Assembly: GCA_002472565.1 (NCBI GenBank)
Contig: DKSK01000014.1
Span: forward strand, 172,861 to 236,860
Reading direction: 5' to 3'
Source: Bacteroidales bacterium UBA7258
GTDB lineage: Bacteria; Bacteroidota; Bacteroidia; Bacteroidales; UBA932
DNA length: 64,000 nt
Within the stretch, counting starts at the first letter, position 1. Each line of letters starts with the position of its first letter. The notes beneath the pieces were generated by a model, which made no database searches, had not been told where the DNA came from, and saw only the letters and a program-made list of their open reading frames with translations. Made by a program: the position numbers and the translations under genes. Of this stretch, positions 42,375 to 51,344 are shown piece after piece.

Positions 42375-43793
42375 ATGAAAAAAATTTTCAGATTCATGGT
42401 GGCGGCCGCCTCTCTGAGCATGGCGCTTTCCTGCTCTTCCTTCCTGGACGTTGACCAAAGCGGCAAGAGCGACACCGATACCTATTTCGCAGACCTGACC
42501 GGCCTGCGTACGGCCCGCAACGGCCTCTATAGGACGGTTTACGATGTCTATGACGACTATCTTTTCAAATATGCCGAAACGGCCGGAGATAATCTCCAGA
42601 TGGTCACCGCGGGAACGGGCACGGACTTTTATTATCAGTATAACTTCCTTTCGACCCCCTCTCTTGAAAGCACGGCGGTTGGCTTCTACTGGAAAAGAGC
42701 CTTCCAGATCATCATAAACGCCAACAACATTCTCCATTATGCCGACGGCCTGCGTGAGACATATCCTTCGGCTGAGGACGAGGTCGACAGATGCGAGGCG
42801 GAGGCATATTTCATGCGGGCTCTCGGCCATTTCGCCCTCGTCAGGACTTATGCCCAGCCTTATTCCTACACTCCGGATGCTTCCCATATCGGAGTGCCGG
42901 TGGTGACGAAGATTCTCAGCACGAAAGACCGTGTGGGCCGCTCCACCGTGGCCGAAGTATACAGTCAGATGATAAAGGATGTCGAGGCGGCGAAGGCTTA
43001 TTTCTCCGACGATAAGGTCTCCGACCCTTATTATGTCAGTGGAGCCGCCTGCGACGGCCTTCTTGCCGAACTCTATCTCTATATGGGTGACTATGCCAAG
43101 GCTGAGGCCTATTCGGCCCTGGCCATGGGAGTAGGACTTACTCCGAGAGACTCTTATCAAGCCATGTTCACACTCGAACACCCCGGAAGCGAAGCGATTC
43201 TCCGCCTGACCGGCAAGTCTATGAACGTCAACGGCTCCCTCTACATGTTCTACGACTACACCTCTCCAAAATACCGGCCTTCTTCAGAGTTTTACGCCAT
43301 GTTCGATGATTCGGACGTCCGCAAGAATCTCCTGAGGGGACCTGACGGCCGTCTCGCCTGCATGAAGTACTATGACCTCATCCACTCTTCCCAGAAGGAT
43401 CGCTTCTATGACATCACCATCCTGAGAGGCTCGGGAATGTATCTAGACCATGCCGAGGCCTGCTGCGCCCAGGGTAAACTCGCTGAAGCCGCCGCCGACC
43501 TTCGCGCCGTCAGAGCCCGCGCCTATGGAGCCGACCCTTCCGCCCCAGGACTCGTGGTCTACTACGGCAAGGACGACCTTATGTCCCAGATCAAGACCGA
43601 GAGAAGAAAGGAACTCTGCTTTGAAGGGACCAGATTCTACGACCTCGCGAGATGGGGCGATGACGTAGTCCGTCCTTCTGACACCAATTCTTCCGTCAAG
43701 GAACTTACCTATCCGGACTATCGCTTCGCCCTGCCGATCCCGCAGACCGAGATAGATGTGAACGAGGCCATGGTCCAGAACGATAACTATTAA
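42375..43793 (+). CDS. SusD/RagB-type outer-membrane lipoprotein
   Basis: A 472-residue surface lipoprotein, partner of the SusC just upstream. The lipobox 'SMALSC' gives a lipidated Cys at residue 20. Family motifs include 'CEAEAYFMRALGHFALVRTYAQPYSY' (seen in two parts around residue 140), 'MYLDHAEACCAQGKLAEA' near 355 and 'IKTERRKELCFEGTRFYDLARWG' near 400, with the C-terminal 'YRFALPIPQTEIDVNEAMVQN'. It is shorter than the other SusD in the window and so may have a more compact binding face. The stop codon TAA shares its last base with the ATG of the next lipoprotein gene. Confidence 0.93.
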   Translation: MKKIFRFMVAAASLSMALSCSSFLDVDQSGKSDTDTYFADLTGLRTARNGLYRTVYDVYDDYLFKYAETAGDNLQMVTAGTGTDFYYQYNFLSTPSLESTAVGFYWKRAFQIIINANNILHYADGLRETYPSAEDEVDRCEAEAYFMRALGHFALVRTYAQPYSYTPDASHIGVPVVTKILSTKDRVGRSTVAEVYSQMIKDVEAAKAYFSDDKVSDPYYVSGAACDGLLAELYLYMGDYAKAEAYSALAMGVGLTPRDSYQAMFTLEHPGSEAILRLTGKSMNVNGSLYMFYDYTSPKYRPSSEFYAMFDDSDVRKNLLRGPDGRLACMKYYDLIHSSQKDRFYDITILRGSGMYLDHAEACCAQGKLAEAAADLRAVRARAYGADPSAPGLVVYYGKDDLMSQIKTERRKELCFEGTRFYDLARWGDDVVRPSDTNSSVKELTYPDYRFALPIPQTEIDVNEAMVQNDNY

Positions 43794-44257
43794 TGGAAAT
43801 GAAGAAATTCGTTATGATATTCGCCGCCATGGTGACGCTGGCCTCCTGCGGCAAGAATGATCAAGTCGAGTTCGACGAGGCTTTCGCCTACCTTTCTCTC
43901 GAGGACGGATCCTCCAGCCAGAATATTCCGTGGAACAGCAACGGCAACCTCCAGACTTATTATGTCAATTTCGTGACTCCTGCCCGCAAAGATGCAGTCT
44001 CCTTCAGCTATGTGATTACTACCGACCTGGTAGAGGGCTTGGACTACAGGAAGATAGCCACGACTTCAAGCCCACTGACCTTTCAGCCGGGGATCTATCA
44101 GATGCCGATAAGGATAGAATGGCTCCGCAATCCTCTGGATGCCTCAGCTTCCAACACTCTCACCATAGAACTGACAGAGTGCAGCGATGCTGGTGTAAGA
44201 CTCGGAAAGCCGGGCCCTGCGGAGAGAGGCCGGAGGCTCGTTATAACCAAATATTAA
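43793..44257 (+). CDS. Small SusCD-linked lipoprotein (DUF4843-like)
   Basis: A 154-residue lipoprotein with lipobox 'VTLASC' (Cys 19). The mature part is rich in beta strands with 'AYLSLEDGSS', 'VNFVTPARKDAVSFSYVITTD' region and the C-terminal 'LTIELTECSDAGVRLG', which recalls DUF4843, a family commonly placed directly after SusCD in Bacteroidetes. Its start overlaps the SusD stop by one base, so translation is probably coupled. It is presumed to sit on the cell surface and add to ligand binding. Family assignment is moderate. Confidence 0.7.
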   Translation: MEMKKFVMIFAAMVTLASCGKNDQVEFDEAFAYLSLEDGSSSQNIPWNSNGNLQTYYVNFVTPARKDAVSFSYVITTDLVEGLDYRKIATTSSPLTFQPGIYQMPIRIEWLRNPLDASASNTLTIELTECSDAGVRLGKPGPAERGRRLVITKY

Positions 44258-44271
44258 CAACTTAACAAATC

Positions 44272-45804
44272 ATGAGGTATTTTAAATTTATTGCGGCTCT
44301 TTCTTTAGGGCTGACGTTCCTTGCCTCTTGCGGCAAAGATGACGAGAAGAAGGAAGACTATGTCCCCCAGACTCTTCAGTTTATTTCTTACGCTTTCACC
44401 CAGGCTGGAAATCCTGCCCTTGATTCAGACTATGTTCTGAGCAACGTGACAAATTCTGTCGTCATCAGGATGCCTGAAGCTTTGGATAAGTCCGCCCTTG
44501 TGGCTGAATTCACCCTAGGAACCAACCAGGCCGCCTACGTAGGCGGAGTCAAGCAGGTTTCCGGCGTGACTGCAAACGACTTCAGCACTCCAGTAGACTA
44601 TGTCATCACCGACACCATTTCCGCAACTTCCATCAGAGTTACGGTCGAAATCCGCAAGATCCTCGTAAAGAAGTGGTTCTCCGTGGCTGCCGTGGAGCCT
44701 TCCGCCCTCGGAAAGGATGTGGCCAAGGTGATGGATTACTACATGGCCGTTTCTCCTAAGACCGGTCTTCCATCCTTCATCGCGGCTGTCTCCAACGCTG
44801 ACGGCACCCTATACGGCAGTGCTTATGGCGAGTATGCCGACGGCTCCGTAAAGGTCGGTACTGGCATGATTACTGATTCGGAGGGTGTCTCGATTCAGGG
44901 AAAATATCCAAGACTTGCCTTCGATGCCGATGGCCGCGCTTATGTGTCCTACTACAATTCCGCCGCGTACAAGAACACCGTCATCACAGGCTCTGGCAGT
45001 TCCTGGACGAAGCTCGGCGACGTGTTCGGAGGTGTAAGATCTGGAATCTACGTCGCCCTCGGAATCGACCCTTCCACAAAGTACCCTGTTTACGCCTATA
45101 TGGCCAACTCCAAGGGCGGGAATCTCGGGAGACGCGATCTTTCTTTGAATTACTATGACGGATCGGTCTGGCAGGCGGACAACACGATTTCCGATTTCGC
45201 TGGCTCTTACACCATGTGCCCTGTCATGAAGACCTATGGCGGAACTCTCTACCTCGCCGGAGTCATCCAGAACAAGACCAAGACCTATTTCGTCACCAAA
45301 TATGCCGGCGGAAAGGCTTGGCAGACGCTTGTCAATAACCGTCCTGAAGGCGTGTCCCAGAGCGCCATCTATGACGTGGACTTCGCCGTAGCTTCCGACG
45401 GGACTGTCTATCTCCTCGCCGGCGGTGATGAGGATCAGGCCTCCAGCTGGAAGATGAACGTCTACAAATTCAAGGAAGGTGATGCCAACTTCACAAGGGT
45501 AGGCTCCGCTCTTCCATTTGCCGCAAGTAATAATGGGGTAGAAGCGATCTTCCTCATCAACGACCTTCCTGCCATAGCATATTACGACACCGGCTCTTCT
45601 ACGGCCGACCACAGCCTCAAGTTCATCTCTTTCGATCCTGAGACCATGGCCTGGAGCGAGCCTGCGTCTATCGATGCCAAGGCTGCCGGCGACGGTTTGG
45701 GAAGCGTCTATGCCGCCACGGATCCAGATGGGAACGTATGGGTTTCTTTCCAGGATGAGAACGATGTCATCCGTCTCTATGAATATAAGATGGATGCCGA
45801 CTAA
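44272..45804 (+). CDS. Surface lipoprotein with propeller-like repeats
   Basis: A 510-residue lipoprotein with lipobox 'TFLASC' (Cys 20). Residues about 30-130 form an Ig-like/DUF5018-like domain ('ALDKSALVAEFTLG', 'TSIRVTVEIRK'). From about 140 to the end, repeated strands such as 'PRLAFDADGRAYVSYYN', 'DFAVASDGTVYLLAGG' and 'AATDPDGNVWVSFQD' give the regular spacing of a beta propeller. It is the last gene of the second SusCD operon and would form the accessory surface-glycan or peptide-binding subunit. I do not recognise a catalytic site. A strong terminator follows 22 bases later. Confidence 0.75.
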   Translation: MRYFKFIAALSLGLTFLASCGKDDEKKEDYVPQTLQFISYAFTQAGNPALDSDYVLSNVTNSVVIRMPEALDKSALVAEFTLGTNQAAYVGGVKQVSGVTANDFSTPVDYVITDTISATSIRVTVEIRKILVKKWFSVAAVEPSALGKDVAKVMDYYMAVSPKTGLPSFIAAVSNADGTLYGSAYGEYADGSVKVGTGMITDSEGVSIQGKYPRLAFDADGRAYVSYYNSAAYKNTVITGSGSSWTKLGDVFGGVRSGIYVALGIDPSTKYPVYAYMANSKGGNLGRRDLSLNYYDGSVWQADNTISDFAGSYTMCPVMKTYGGTLYLAGVIQNKTKTYFVTKYAGGKAWQTLVNNRPEGVSQSAIYDVDFAVASDGTVYLLAGGDEDQASSWKMNVYKFKEGDANFTRVGSALPFAASNNGVEAIFLINDLPAIAYYDTGSSTADHSLKFISFDPETMAWSEPASIDAKAAGDGLGSVYAATDPDGNVWVSFQDENDVIRLYEYKMDAD

Positions 45805-45826
45805 AATCCGAACTCTCCATATCTCC

Positions 45827-45856
45827 AGCCCCGAGCCTCCGCCCGGGGCTTTTTTT
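45827..45856 (+). terminator. Terminator of the second SusCD operon
   Basis: AGCCCC pairs with GGGGCT (45827-45850) and a run of seven T follows. It cleanly ends the operon. Confidence 0.9.
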
Positions 45857-45985
45857 GCCTCTTCCTTACCTGCTTTTATGGCTACATCAGGCCCTGAAGT
45901 GGTAAATATTTCATGATAATTATGCCATTTGAGAATAATATCATACTCAAAGGATATTTTTGTTGCCAAGCTGAAAGCCACGCCC

Positions 45986-45993
45986 TAAATTTG
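45986..45993 (+). promoter_or_regulatory. -7 element for the FadL-like gene
   Basis: TAAATTTG lies 30 bases before the ATG at 46024. A TGTTG about 20 bases upstream is a partial -33 element. Its position rules out the longer in-frame start at 45913. Confidence 0.6.
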
Positions 45994-46023
45994 CCGGCCA
46001 AAAGTGATAAAAATAGCTTAGTG

Positions 46024-47496
46024 ATGAACAAAAAATTATTACCGGTGATGATTTTGGGCCTCTCCGCCCTTACCGCAAACGCCGGAGGTTACCTTACGAC
46101 AACCAACCAGAACACCGCCTTCTATCGTATGCCGGCGCACAACGCCACCATTGGGACTGAAGGCGCATATTATGATCCAGCAGGAATCGGCTTCATGGAT
46201 GACGGCTGGCACGCCTCACTCGACATCCAGACCATATTTCAGCGTCGCCACGTCAACTCCACCTTCGCACCCTTCGCATATCGCAAGGACAACGAAGGCG
46301 GCGACACGAGACGTTACATCGGAATAACCAACGTGCCTGTTCTCCCTCACGGTGACCTCGCCTACAAGAAGGGCAGATGGTTTGGCTCCCTCCATCTCGG
46401 GCCTATAGCTGGCGGCGGCTCAGTCAAGTATGGCGACGGTCTCGGAAGCTTTGAGTCCAACTACGCCATGCTTCCGGCCCTCGTTAATACCCTCGCCGGC
46501 TCCAAGATCGTAACTGCCTATTCTTCTGACATTGATTTTACTGGAGGACAGACCTATTGGGGAGGCCAGCTGAACTTCGGCTTCAAAGTGGCCCCGAAGC
46601 TCTCCGTATCCGTGGGCGCCAGGCTCGTCTATGCCACCGCCTCTTACGATGGAAATATCTCCAATATCCAGCTGGAGGTAGGCGGCCAGATGCTTCCAGC
46701 CGGAACAGCCATCACCAACTTGCTTACCGCCGCCGCGGCCTCGAATCCTGCGATAGCGGGCATCATTGCGAGCGGAAAGCTCGATGTCAATTCCATCGTG
46801 GGAGACAGAAGAGTGGACGTAAAGCAGAGTGCCTTCGGCCTCGCCCCTATCATCAGCGTGCATTATAAGCCTGGCAAGTGGGATCTTGCCGCCCGTTATG
46901 AATTCAATACTTCTATCGACCTTGAGAATGACACCAAGGATGCTGGCGGGATGAGCATGTTCGAAGATGGAAAGAAGTGGGCTGGTGACGTGCCTGCCCT
47001 TCTCGCCCTCGGCGCCCAGTACAACTTCTCCGACAGGCTTCGTCTCCAGGCCGGCTACAATCTCTTCTTTGAAAAGCAGGCCAAGACCTACAACAGCAAG
47101 ACCGATGCCAATGACAAGCAGAAGCTCCTCGACGGGAACACCTACGAGATTCTCTTTGGAGCAGAATACGATCTGAGCAAGACCTTCACAATCAGCGCGG
47201 GAGGCCACAAGACTACCTTCGGCTGGGATGATGACTATTCCTTCCTCTCCGACCAGGGCTTCTCTATGAATTCATGGTCTTTCGGTCTGGGAACGAGGAT
47301 TCATTTCACCGACAACCTCAGCACTGATCTTGCTGTTTACAAGACTTTCTACAGCCATGTCAACAAGCAGAGCGCTGACTATGCTCCGACTATTACCAAG
47401 AGTCTTGGCGCACTCGGAGTAAAGGCTGTCCCAGGCTCTGACAAGATGACCAGGCTCAGCACCTGCTTCGGCATCAGCTTCAACTACGACTTCTAG
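46024..47496 (+). CDS. FadL/OmpP1-type outer-membrane beta-barrel protein
   Basis: A 490-residue outer-membrane protein. The start at 46024 is chosen because the signal peptide begins there ('MNKKLLPVMILGLSALTANA') and the -7 element lies downstream of the earlier in-frame ATG. The mature N-terminus 'GGYLTTTNQNTAFYRMPAHNA' and 'EGAYYDPAGIGFM' matches the 'N.A....P.A.....G....NPAG' start of the OmpP1/FadL/TodX family, whose N-terminal hatch plugs the barrel. Alternating strands run to the C-terminal aromatic 'FGISFNYDF'. It should transport hydrophobic compounds such as fatty acids; the ligand is unknown. It stands alone between two terminators. Confidence 0.82.
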   Translation: MNKKLLPVMILGLSALTANAGGYLTTTNQNTAFYRMPAHNATIGTEGAYYDPAGIGFMDDGWHASLDIQTIFQRRHVNSTFAPFAYRKDNEGGDTRRYIGITNVPVLPHGDLAYKKGRWFGSLHLGPIAGGGSVKYGDGLGSFESNYAMLPALVNTLAGSKIVTAYSSDIDFTGGQTYWGGQLNFGFKVAPKLSVSVGARLVYATASYDGNISNIQLEVGGQMLPAGTAITNLLTAAAASNPAIAGIIASGKLDVNSIVGDRRVDVKQSAFGLAPIISVHYKPGKWDLAARYEFNTSIDLENDTKDAGGMSMFEDGKKWAGDVPALLALGAQYNFSDRLRLQAGYNLFFEKQAKTYNSKTDANDKQKLLDGNTYEILFGAEYDLSKTFTISAGGHKTTFGWDDDYSFLSDQGFSMNSWSFGLGTRIHFTDNLSTDLAVYKTFYSHVNKQSADYAPTITKSLGALGVKAVPGSDKMTRLSTCFGISFNYDF

Positions 47497-47580
47497 ACCG
47501 CGGCTGTTCCGAGGGCAGGCGCTTCTTGCGCCCGGGTCATGGAGGGCGGCTCCGAAGCACGCAATCCCCGACATCTTTTT

Positions 47581-47611
47581 CCCGCCTGTCTGAAGAGACA
47601 AGGCGGGTTTT
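47581..47611 (+). terminator. Terminator of the FadL-like gene
   Basis: CCCGCC-TGTCT pairs with AGACA-GGCGGG (one bulged A) around GAAG, followed by TTTT. Its T run leads directly into the -7 element of the next gene. Confidence 0.85.
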
Positions 47612-47614
47612 CAT

Positions 47615-47622
47615 TATATTTG
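47615..47622 (+). promoter_or_regulatory. -7 element for the aldose epimerase gene
   Basis: TATATTTG is 26 bases before the ATG and five bases after the preceding terminator. The -33 region overlaps that terminator stem and lacks TTTG. Confidence 0.55.
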
Positions 47623-47647
47623 CAAGATTGACGAACATCAACGAATC

Positions 47648-48784
47648 ATGAAACAAATCATCGCTATCCTCACGGCGGCCATAGCCCTCGCCGCCTGCGG
47701 AAATAAGGGCCAGGAACCCTCGCTCATAGATCCTGCGGCTTTCAACGATACCCTCGGCGGACAGAATGTCGCCCTCTATACTCTGCGAGGCAAAGACATT
47801 ATCCTCCAGGCTACGAATTTTGGCGGCAGGGTGGTGAGCCTCTACACAAAGGACAAAAACGGAAAATATGAAGACATAGTCATAGGACATAAGAGCTTAG
47901 ATGAGTATGTCCACCCTGAAGGAGAACGCTTCTATGGAGCCTGCGTCGGACCGGTCGCAAACAGGATCGGAAGAGCCAGCTTCATGATCGGAGACTCTCT
48001 CTACCATACCCCGGCCAATGATAATGGCGTCAACACCCTGCATGGAGGCTTCATAGGCTTGGATAACGTCGTATGGACCGTACTTGCCAGCACTGATTCT
48101 TCCCTTTCCATGGAATATGTACATCCTGACGGTTTCGAAGGCTATCCGGGAAACGTTGACATAAAGATGGAATATCTGGCGACTTCACAGGGCGAATTCA
48201 AGATTCTATACTCCGCAACCACTGACAAACCGACAGCCTTCAGCATAACCAATCATCCATTCTTCAATCTCAATGGAGAAGGAAAGGGCCTTGTGGAGAA
48301 CTACTTGATGGAGATTCCGGCCTCCCATTATACTCCGATAGATTCTCTCAGCATCCCTACCGGAGAAATTGCTTCTGTTGAAGGGACGCCTTTCGACTTC
48401 AGGACTGCGCATCGCATCGGGGAAAGAATCGGCGAGGAAAACCAGCAGCTGAAATATGCCCGCGGCTATGATCATAACTTCTGCCTGGACAAAGCTCCGG
48501 GAGAGTATGGCCTTGTCTGCAAAGTATGGGATCCAGAGAGTGGCCGCGAGATCGATGTCTATTCCGACCAGCCGGGACTCCAGGTCTATTCCGGCAATTT
48601 CTTCAATGGGGCTTCGAACGGAAAGACGGGCAGGCCTATGCCATTTCGCAGCGCCCTCGCGCTCGAGTGCCAGAACTATCCGGATGCAGTCAACAACCCT
48701 GCATTCCCTTCCGCTATCCTTCTCCCCGGCCAGACCTACCGCCAGGTGACAGCCTACCGCTTCGGCCTTCACCAAGCCAACTAA
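47648..48784 (+). CDS. galM: Aldose 1-epimerase, exported lipoprotein form
   Basis: A 378-residue mutarotase interconverting alpha and beta forms of aldoses. The lipobox 'IALAAC' (Cys 17) shows it is exported and anchored, so it acts in the periplasm or at the surface instead of in the cytoplasm. Active-site motifs are present: 'GPVANRIGRASF', 'NTLHGGFIGLD', 'SITNHPFFNLNG' with the catalytic His, and 'ALECQNYPDAVNNP' with the catalytic Glu near residue 345. The gene stands alone. Substrate is probably galactose or glucose, not resolvable from sequence. Confidence 0.92.
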   Translation: MKQIIAILTAAIALAACGNKGQEPSLIDPAAFNDTLGGQNVALYTLRGKDIILQATNFGGRVVSLYTKDKNGKYEDIVIGHKSLDEYVHPEGERFYGACVGPVANRIGRASFMIGDSLYHTPANDNGVNTLHGGFIGLDNVVWTVLASTDSSLSMEYVHPDGFEGYPGNVDIKMEYLATSQGEFKILYSATTDKPTAFSITNHPFFNLNGEGKGLVENYLMEIPASHYTPIDSLSIPTGEIASVEGTPFDFRTAHRIGERIGEENQQLKYARGYDHNFCLDKAPGEYGLVCKVWDPESGREIDVYSDQPGLQVYSGNFFNGASNGKTGRPMPFRSALALECQNYPDAVNNPAFPSAILLPGQTYRQVTAYRFGLHQAN

Positions 48785-48800
48785 ACCGGCAATTTTCCTC

Positions 48801-48844
48801 CGCGCGTATTCCGCGCGTATTCCGGCAGTATTCCTGCCGTATTC
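48801..48844. repeat. 4 x 11-bp tandem repeat between galM and pbpC
   Basis: Four consecutive 11-base units share the end GTATTC: two identical CGCGCGTATTC copies (48801-48811, 48812-48822), then CGGCAGTATTC and CTGCCGTATTC. They sit between the converging 3' ends of galM and pbpC. The last two units can also form a CGGCA/TGCCG hairpin. Confidence 0.75.
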
Positions 48845-48961
48845 TTGGCGTCCTGCTTGTGCTCTCCAGGTGTTTTCCGGCTGTTCTCCCGGGCCATGTT
48901 TGAATCGAGGATGTGATGGGTGTCAAGGCAGCATGGAGATTTCCGTGAATCGGCGCGTGCG

Positions 48962-51232
48962 TCAGAGTTTTGATGGGGAGACGGTGAAGCTGATGGAGAG
49001 ACTGCGGCCTTTGGAGTCAACCGCGGTCAGGGTGTGCTCCCCTGGCTCCGGGGAGAGACGCAGCTGATGGATGAATTTGGTTTCTCCGAGATATTCCCCG
49101 TCCATGTGCCAGAACACAGTCTCGCCTGAAGATCTGTGGGCGAGTTCGAAGACGGCGGCGCCTCTCTTGCCGTCCGTTTCACGCGGAAGGTAGATGGTGC
49201 TTCCCTCTTCAGGGTAGATGAACTCCATGACTGCCTGCTGACTGCCTGCATCTTCTGCGCCTGTGTATTCGGGATGCCGTTGGCGGTAGTAGTATTCCAT
49301 GGCTGGAGGTAGCACGAATACACTCTTTCCGTTGACGAATTTGTGGTAGGGGCAGGGAGCGCTTCGGAGAGCTGCTTTCGGAAGCATCAACGTGTCAATG
49401 TCTTCGCAGGACGCGCCTCGGAGGAAGCCAGATTCATGGCAGACTTCGGCAGTGATATAGCTGCCCCAGCGCGGTTCCTCGAACCAGCCTCCTCCGGATA
49501 GGGCGTTGAATATGTCGAAGAGTACCGGACCGGCCGCTCTGGCGCCGGTAAGACCAGGTACTCCATGCCCGTCAGCATTCCCCACCCAGACTCCGACTGC
49601 ATATTTGGTATCAACACCTACTGCCCACGCATCTCTGAACCCATAGCTCGTGCCCGTCTTCCAGGCGACCTTTTTCACTGAACTTATCAGGTGCCAGTCG
49701 ATTTCATCCGGGCGGTTGACCTCACTCAGGGCCTTGAAGGTGTACCAGAGGGCCGCCTTGTCATGGAGAACGAAAGATGTGTCGGAATTTGAAAGATATG
49801 ACTTCGCCATGGCTGCGTAGGCTGCGGTGATTTCCCCGAGCCTGGCTTCCGCACCACCAAGAATCAGGGAGAGACCGTAATCCGAGGAAGGGCGGCTGAG
49901 GGTAGTCAAGCCTGCCTTTTTCAAGAGTTCGTGGAATTTTGGGACTCCGTAATCACGTAGCATATGAACTGCGGGGACGTTGAGGGATCTAGCGAGGGCT
50001 TCTGAGGCCGGAACAGCGCCACTGAAAGTCAGGTCGAAGTTCTCTGGAGAAAAGCCGTTGAGGTTGATTCTGGTGTCCTTGACAAGGGAGTTTGGAAGAA
50101 TGGTTCCTTCCTGCAGAAGGGCGCAATAGAGAAAAGGTTTGAGGATGCTGCCGGTGCTGCGGGCTGCATCGGCGATGTTCACCTGGAAGCCTGGTCTGCT
50201 GCGGTAGGGGGAAGCGTTTCCGACCCATGCCAGAATGTCACCTGACTCTATGTCGATGACGACGGCGGCAAGGTCGGCTATGCCTTGGGCGGCAAGATCG
50301 TCGCTGTGCCTGTCGGCTATGGCTTCTACTCTTTCCTGGAGGTGTGCGTCTATGGTTGTGACAATCCTGCCGTTATTTTCCGAGACTACGGTGCCGAGGG
50401 CAGAACCCCGCGTCTGGGTAGAGGAGGCGCGTAGTGAGGTTCTGGATGAGGCGCGGGATGAGACGGCGGTGAGGGTGGCAGTGAGTTGGGGGGAAAGAGA
50501 GGGCAGGGGATGAGGCGAGGCCGGGAGGGCTTCGTCGATGGCGAGGAGGTAGTCAGTGCTGTCGATGAGGGAGCGCTTCAAAAGTTTATCCAGCAGACGG
50601 TTGCGTTTCGCAAGAAGCTCTCCGCGGTTCCGGCCCGGATTCATGCCGGAAGGAGAATTAGGCAAAACTGCCAGCAGGCTGGCCTCTCCCCATGAAAGGT
50701 CTGAAGAAGGATGCCCGAAATATCTCCATGAAGCCGCTTCGAGCCCCACTACGTTTCCTCCATACGGGGCATGAGCCGCGTACATGGCGAGGATCTCCCG
50801 CTTGCTCATGCTCGCTTCAAGCCGGAGAGCCTCAGCGGATTCGATTACTTTTTGCCAAAGCGTCCTGCGTTTACCTCGGGACATGCGGACAAGCTGCATG
50901 GTGATAGTGCTTCCGCCGCTTGTCACGTGCCCTGCCCTGATGTTTCCCTCGAGGGCGCGCAAGGCTGAAACTGGATTGACTCCGGGATGCCAATAAAACC
51001 AGCGGTCCTCGAAATTGATCAGTGCCTTCCTGTATTTTTCCGGAATAGTATCCGAAGGAGGAAAGCGCCACTGCCCGTCAGAAGCAATCTTCGCCCCGAG
51101 AAGTTCTCCATCACGGCCGAGAACAAGGGTTGAATAAGAGACCTTCCTGAATGGGTGGTGAGGTACGAGAAGCAGGAAAGCCAGCAACAGTGAAGCCGCC
51201 AGTGTCCATGCATATTTAGTTTTTTTGCTCAT
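48962..51232 (-). CDS. pbpC: Penicillin-binding protein 1C
   Basis: A 756-residue bifunctional peptidoglycan synthase-type protein anchored by an N-terminal helix (about residues 8-24). The GT51 glycosyltransferase shows 'NFEDRWFYWHPGVNP' near 73 and 'GGSTITMQLVRM' near 105. The transpeptidase shows SxxK in 'STGSILKPF' near 359 and KTG in 'KTGTSYGFRDAWAVG' near 524, and the C-terminal BiPBP_C domain follows. Between the two domains an unusual Ser/Arg/Thr-rich stretch ('SSRASSRTSLRASS', about residues 255-275) is inserted. It is downstream of the thioester alpha-2-macroglobulin on the same strand, 112 bases away, the pairing known from E. coli. Confidence 0.93.
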   Translation of the reverse strand: MSKKTKYAWTLAASLLLAFLLLVPHHPFRKVSYSTLVLGRDGELLGAKIASDGQWRFPPSDTIPEKYRKALINFEDRWFYWHPGVNPVSALRALEGNIRAGHVTSGGSTITMQLVRMSRGKRRTLWQKVIESAEALRLEASMSKREILAMYAAHAPYGGNVVGLEAASWRYFGHPSSDLSWGEASLLAVLPNSPSGMNPGRNRGELLAKRNRLLDKLLKRSLIDSTDYLLAIDEALPASPHPLPSLSPQLTATLTAVSSRASSRTSLRASSTQTRGSALGTVVSENNGRIVTTIDAHLQERVEAIADRHSDDLAAQGIADLAAVVIDIESGDILAWVGNASPYRSRPGFQVNIADAARSTGSILKPFLYCALLQEGTILPNSLVKDTRINLNGFSPENFDLTFSGAVPASEALARSLNVPAVHMLRDYGVPKFHELLKKAGLTTLSRPSSDYGLSLILGGAEARLGEITAAYAAMAKSYLSNSDTSFVLHDKAALWYTFKALSEVNRPDEIDWHLISSVKKVAWKTGTSYGFRDAWAVGVDTKYAVGVWVGNADGHGVPGLTGARAAGPVLFDIFNALSGGGWFEEPRWGSYITAEVCHESGFLRGASCEDIDTLMLPKAALRSAPCPYHKFVNGKSVFVLPPAMEYYYRQRHPEYTGAEDAGSQQAVMEFIYPEEGSTIYLPRETDGKRGAAVFELAHRSSGETVFWHMDGEYLGETKFIHQLRLSPEPGEHTLTAVDSKGRSLSISFTVSPSKL

Positions 51233-51344
51233 CCTGCCTTGTCATTAATGCACAGAAAACCCGAGGCGGATGGAACCGTGGGGTGTGGAAATCTCGTTTC
51301 CGACGAAGTTGTGGAAATCGCGGGATGGAAGAAATCACGGTAAG

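Noticed and set aside
44809..45981. 390-codon minus-strand frame across the propeller-like lipoprotein
   Set aside because: The plus-strand gene has a lipobox, repeats and operon context; the antisense frame crosses its terminator.
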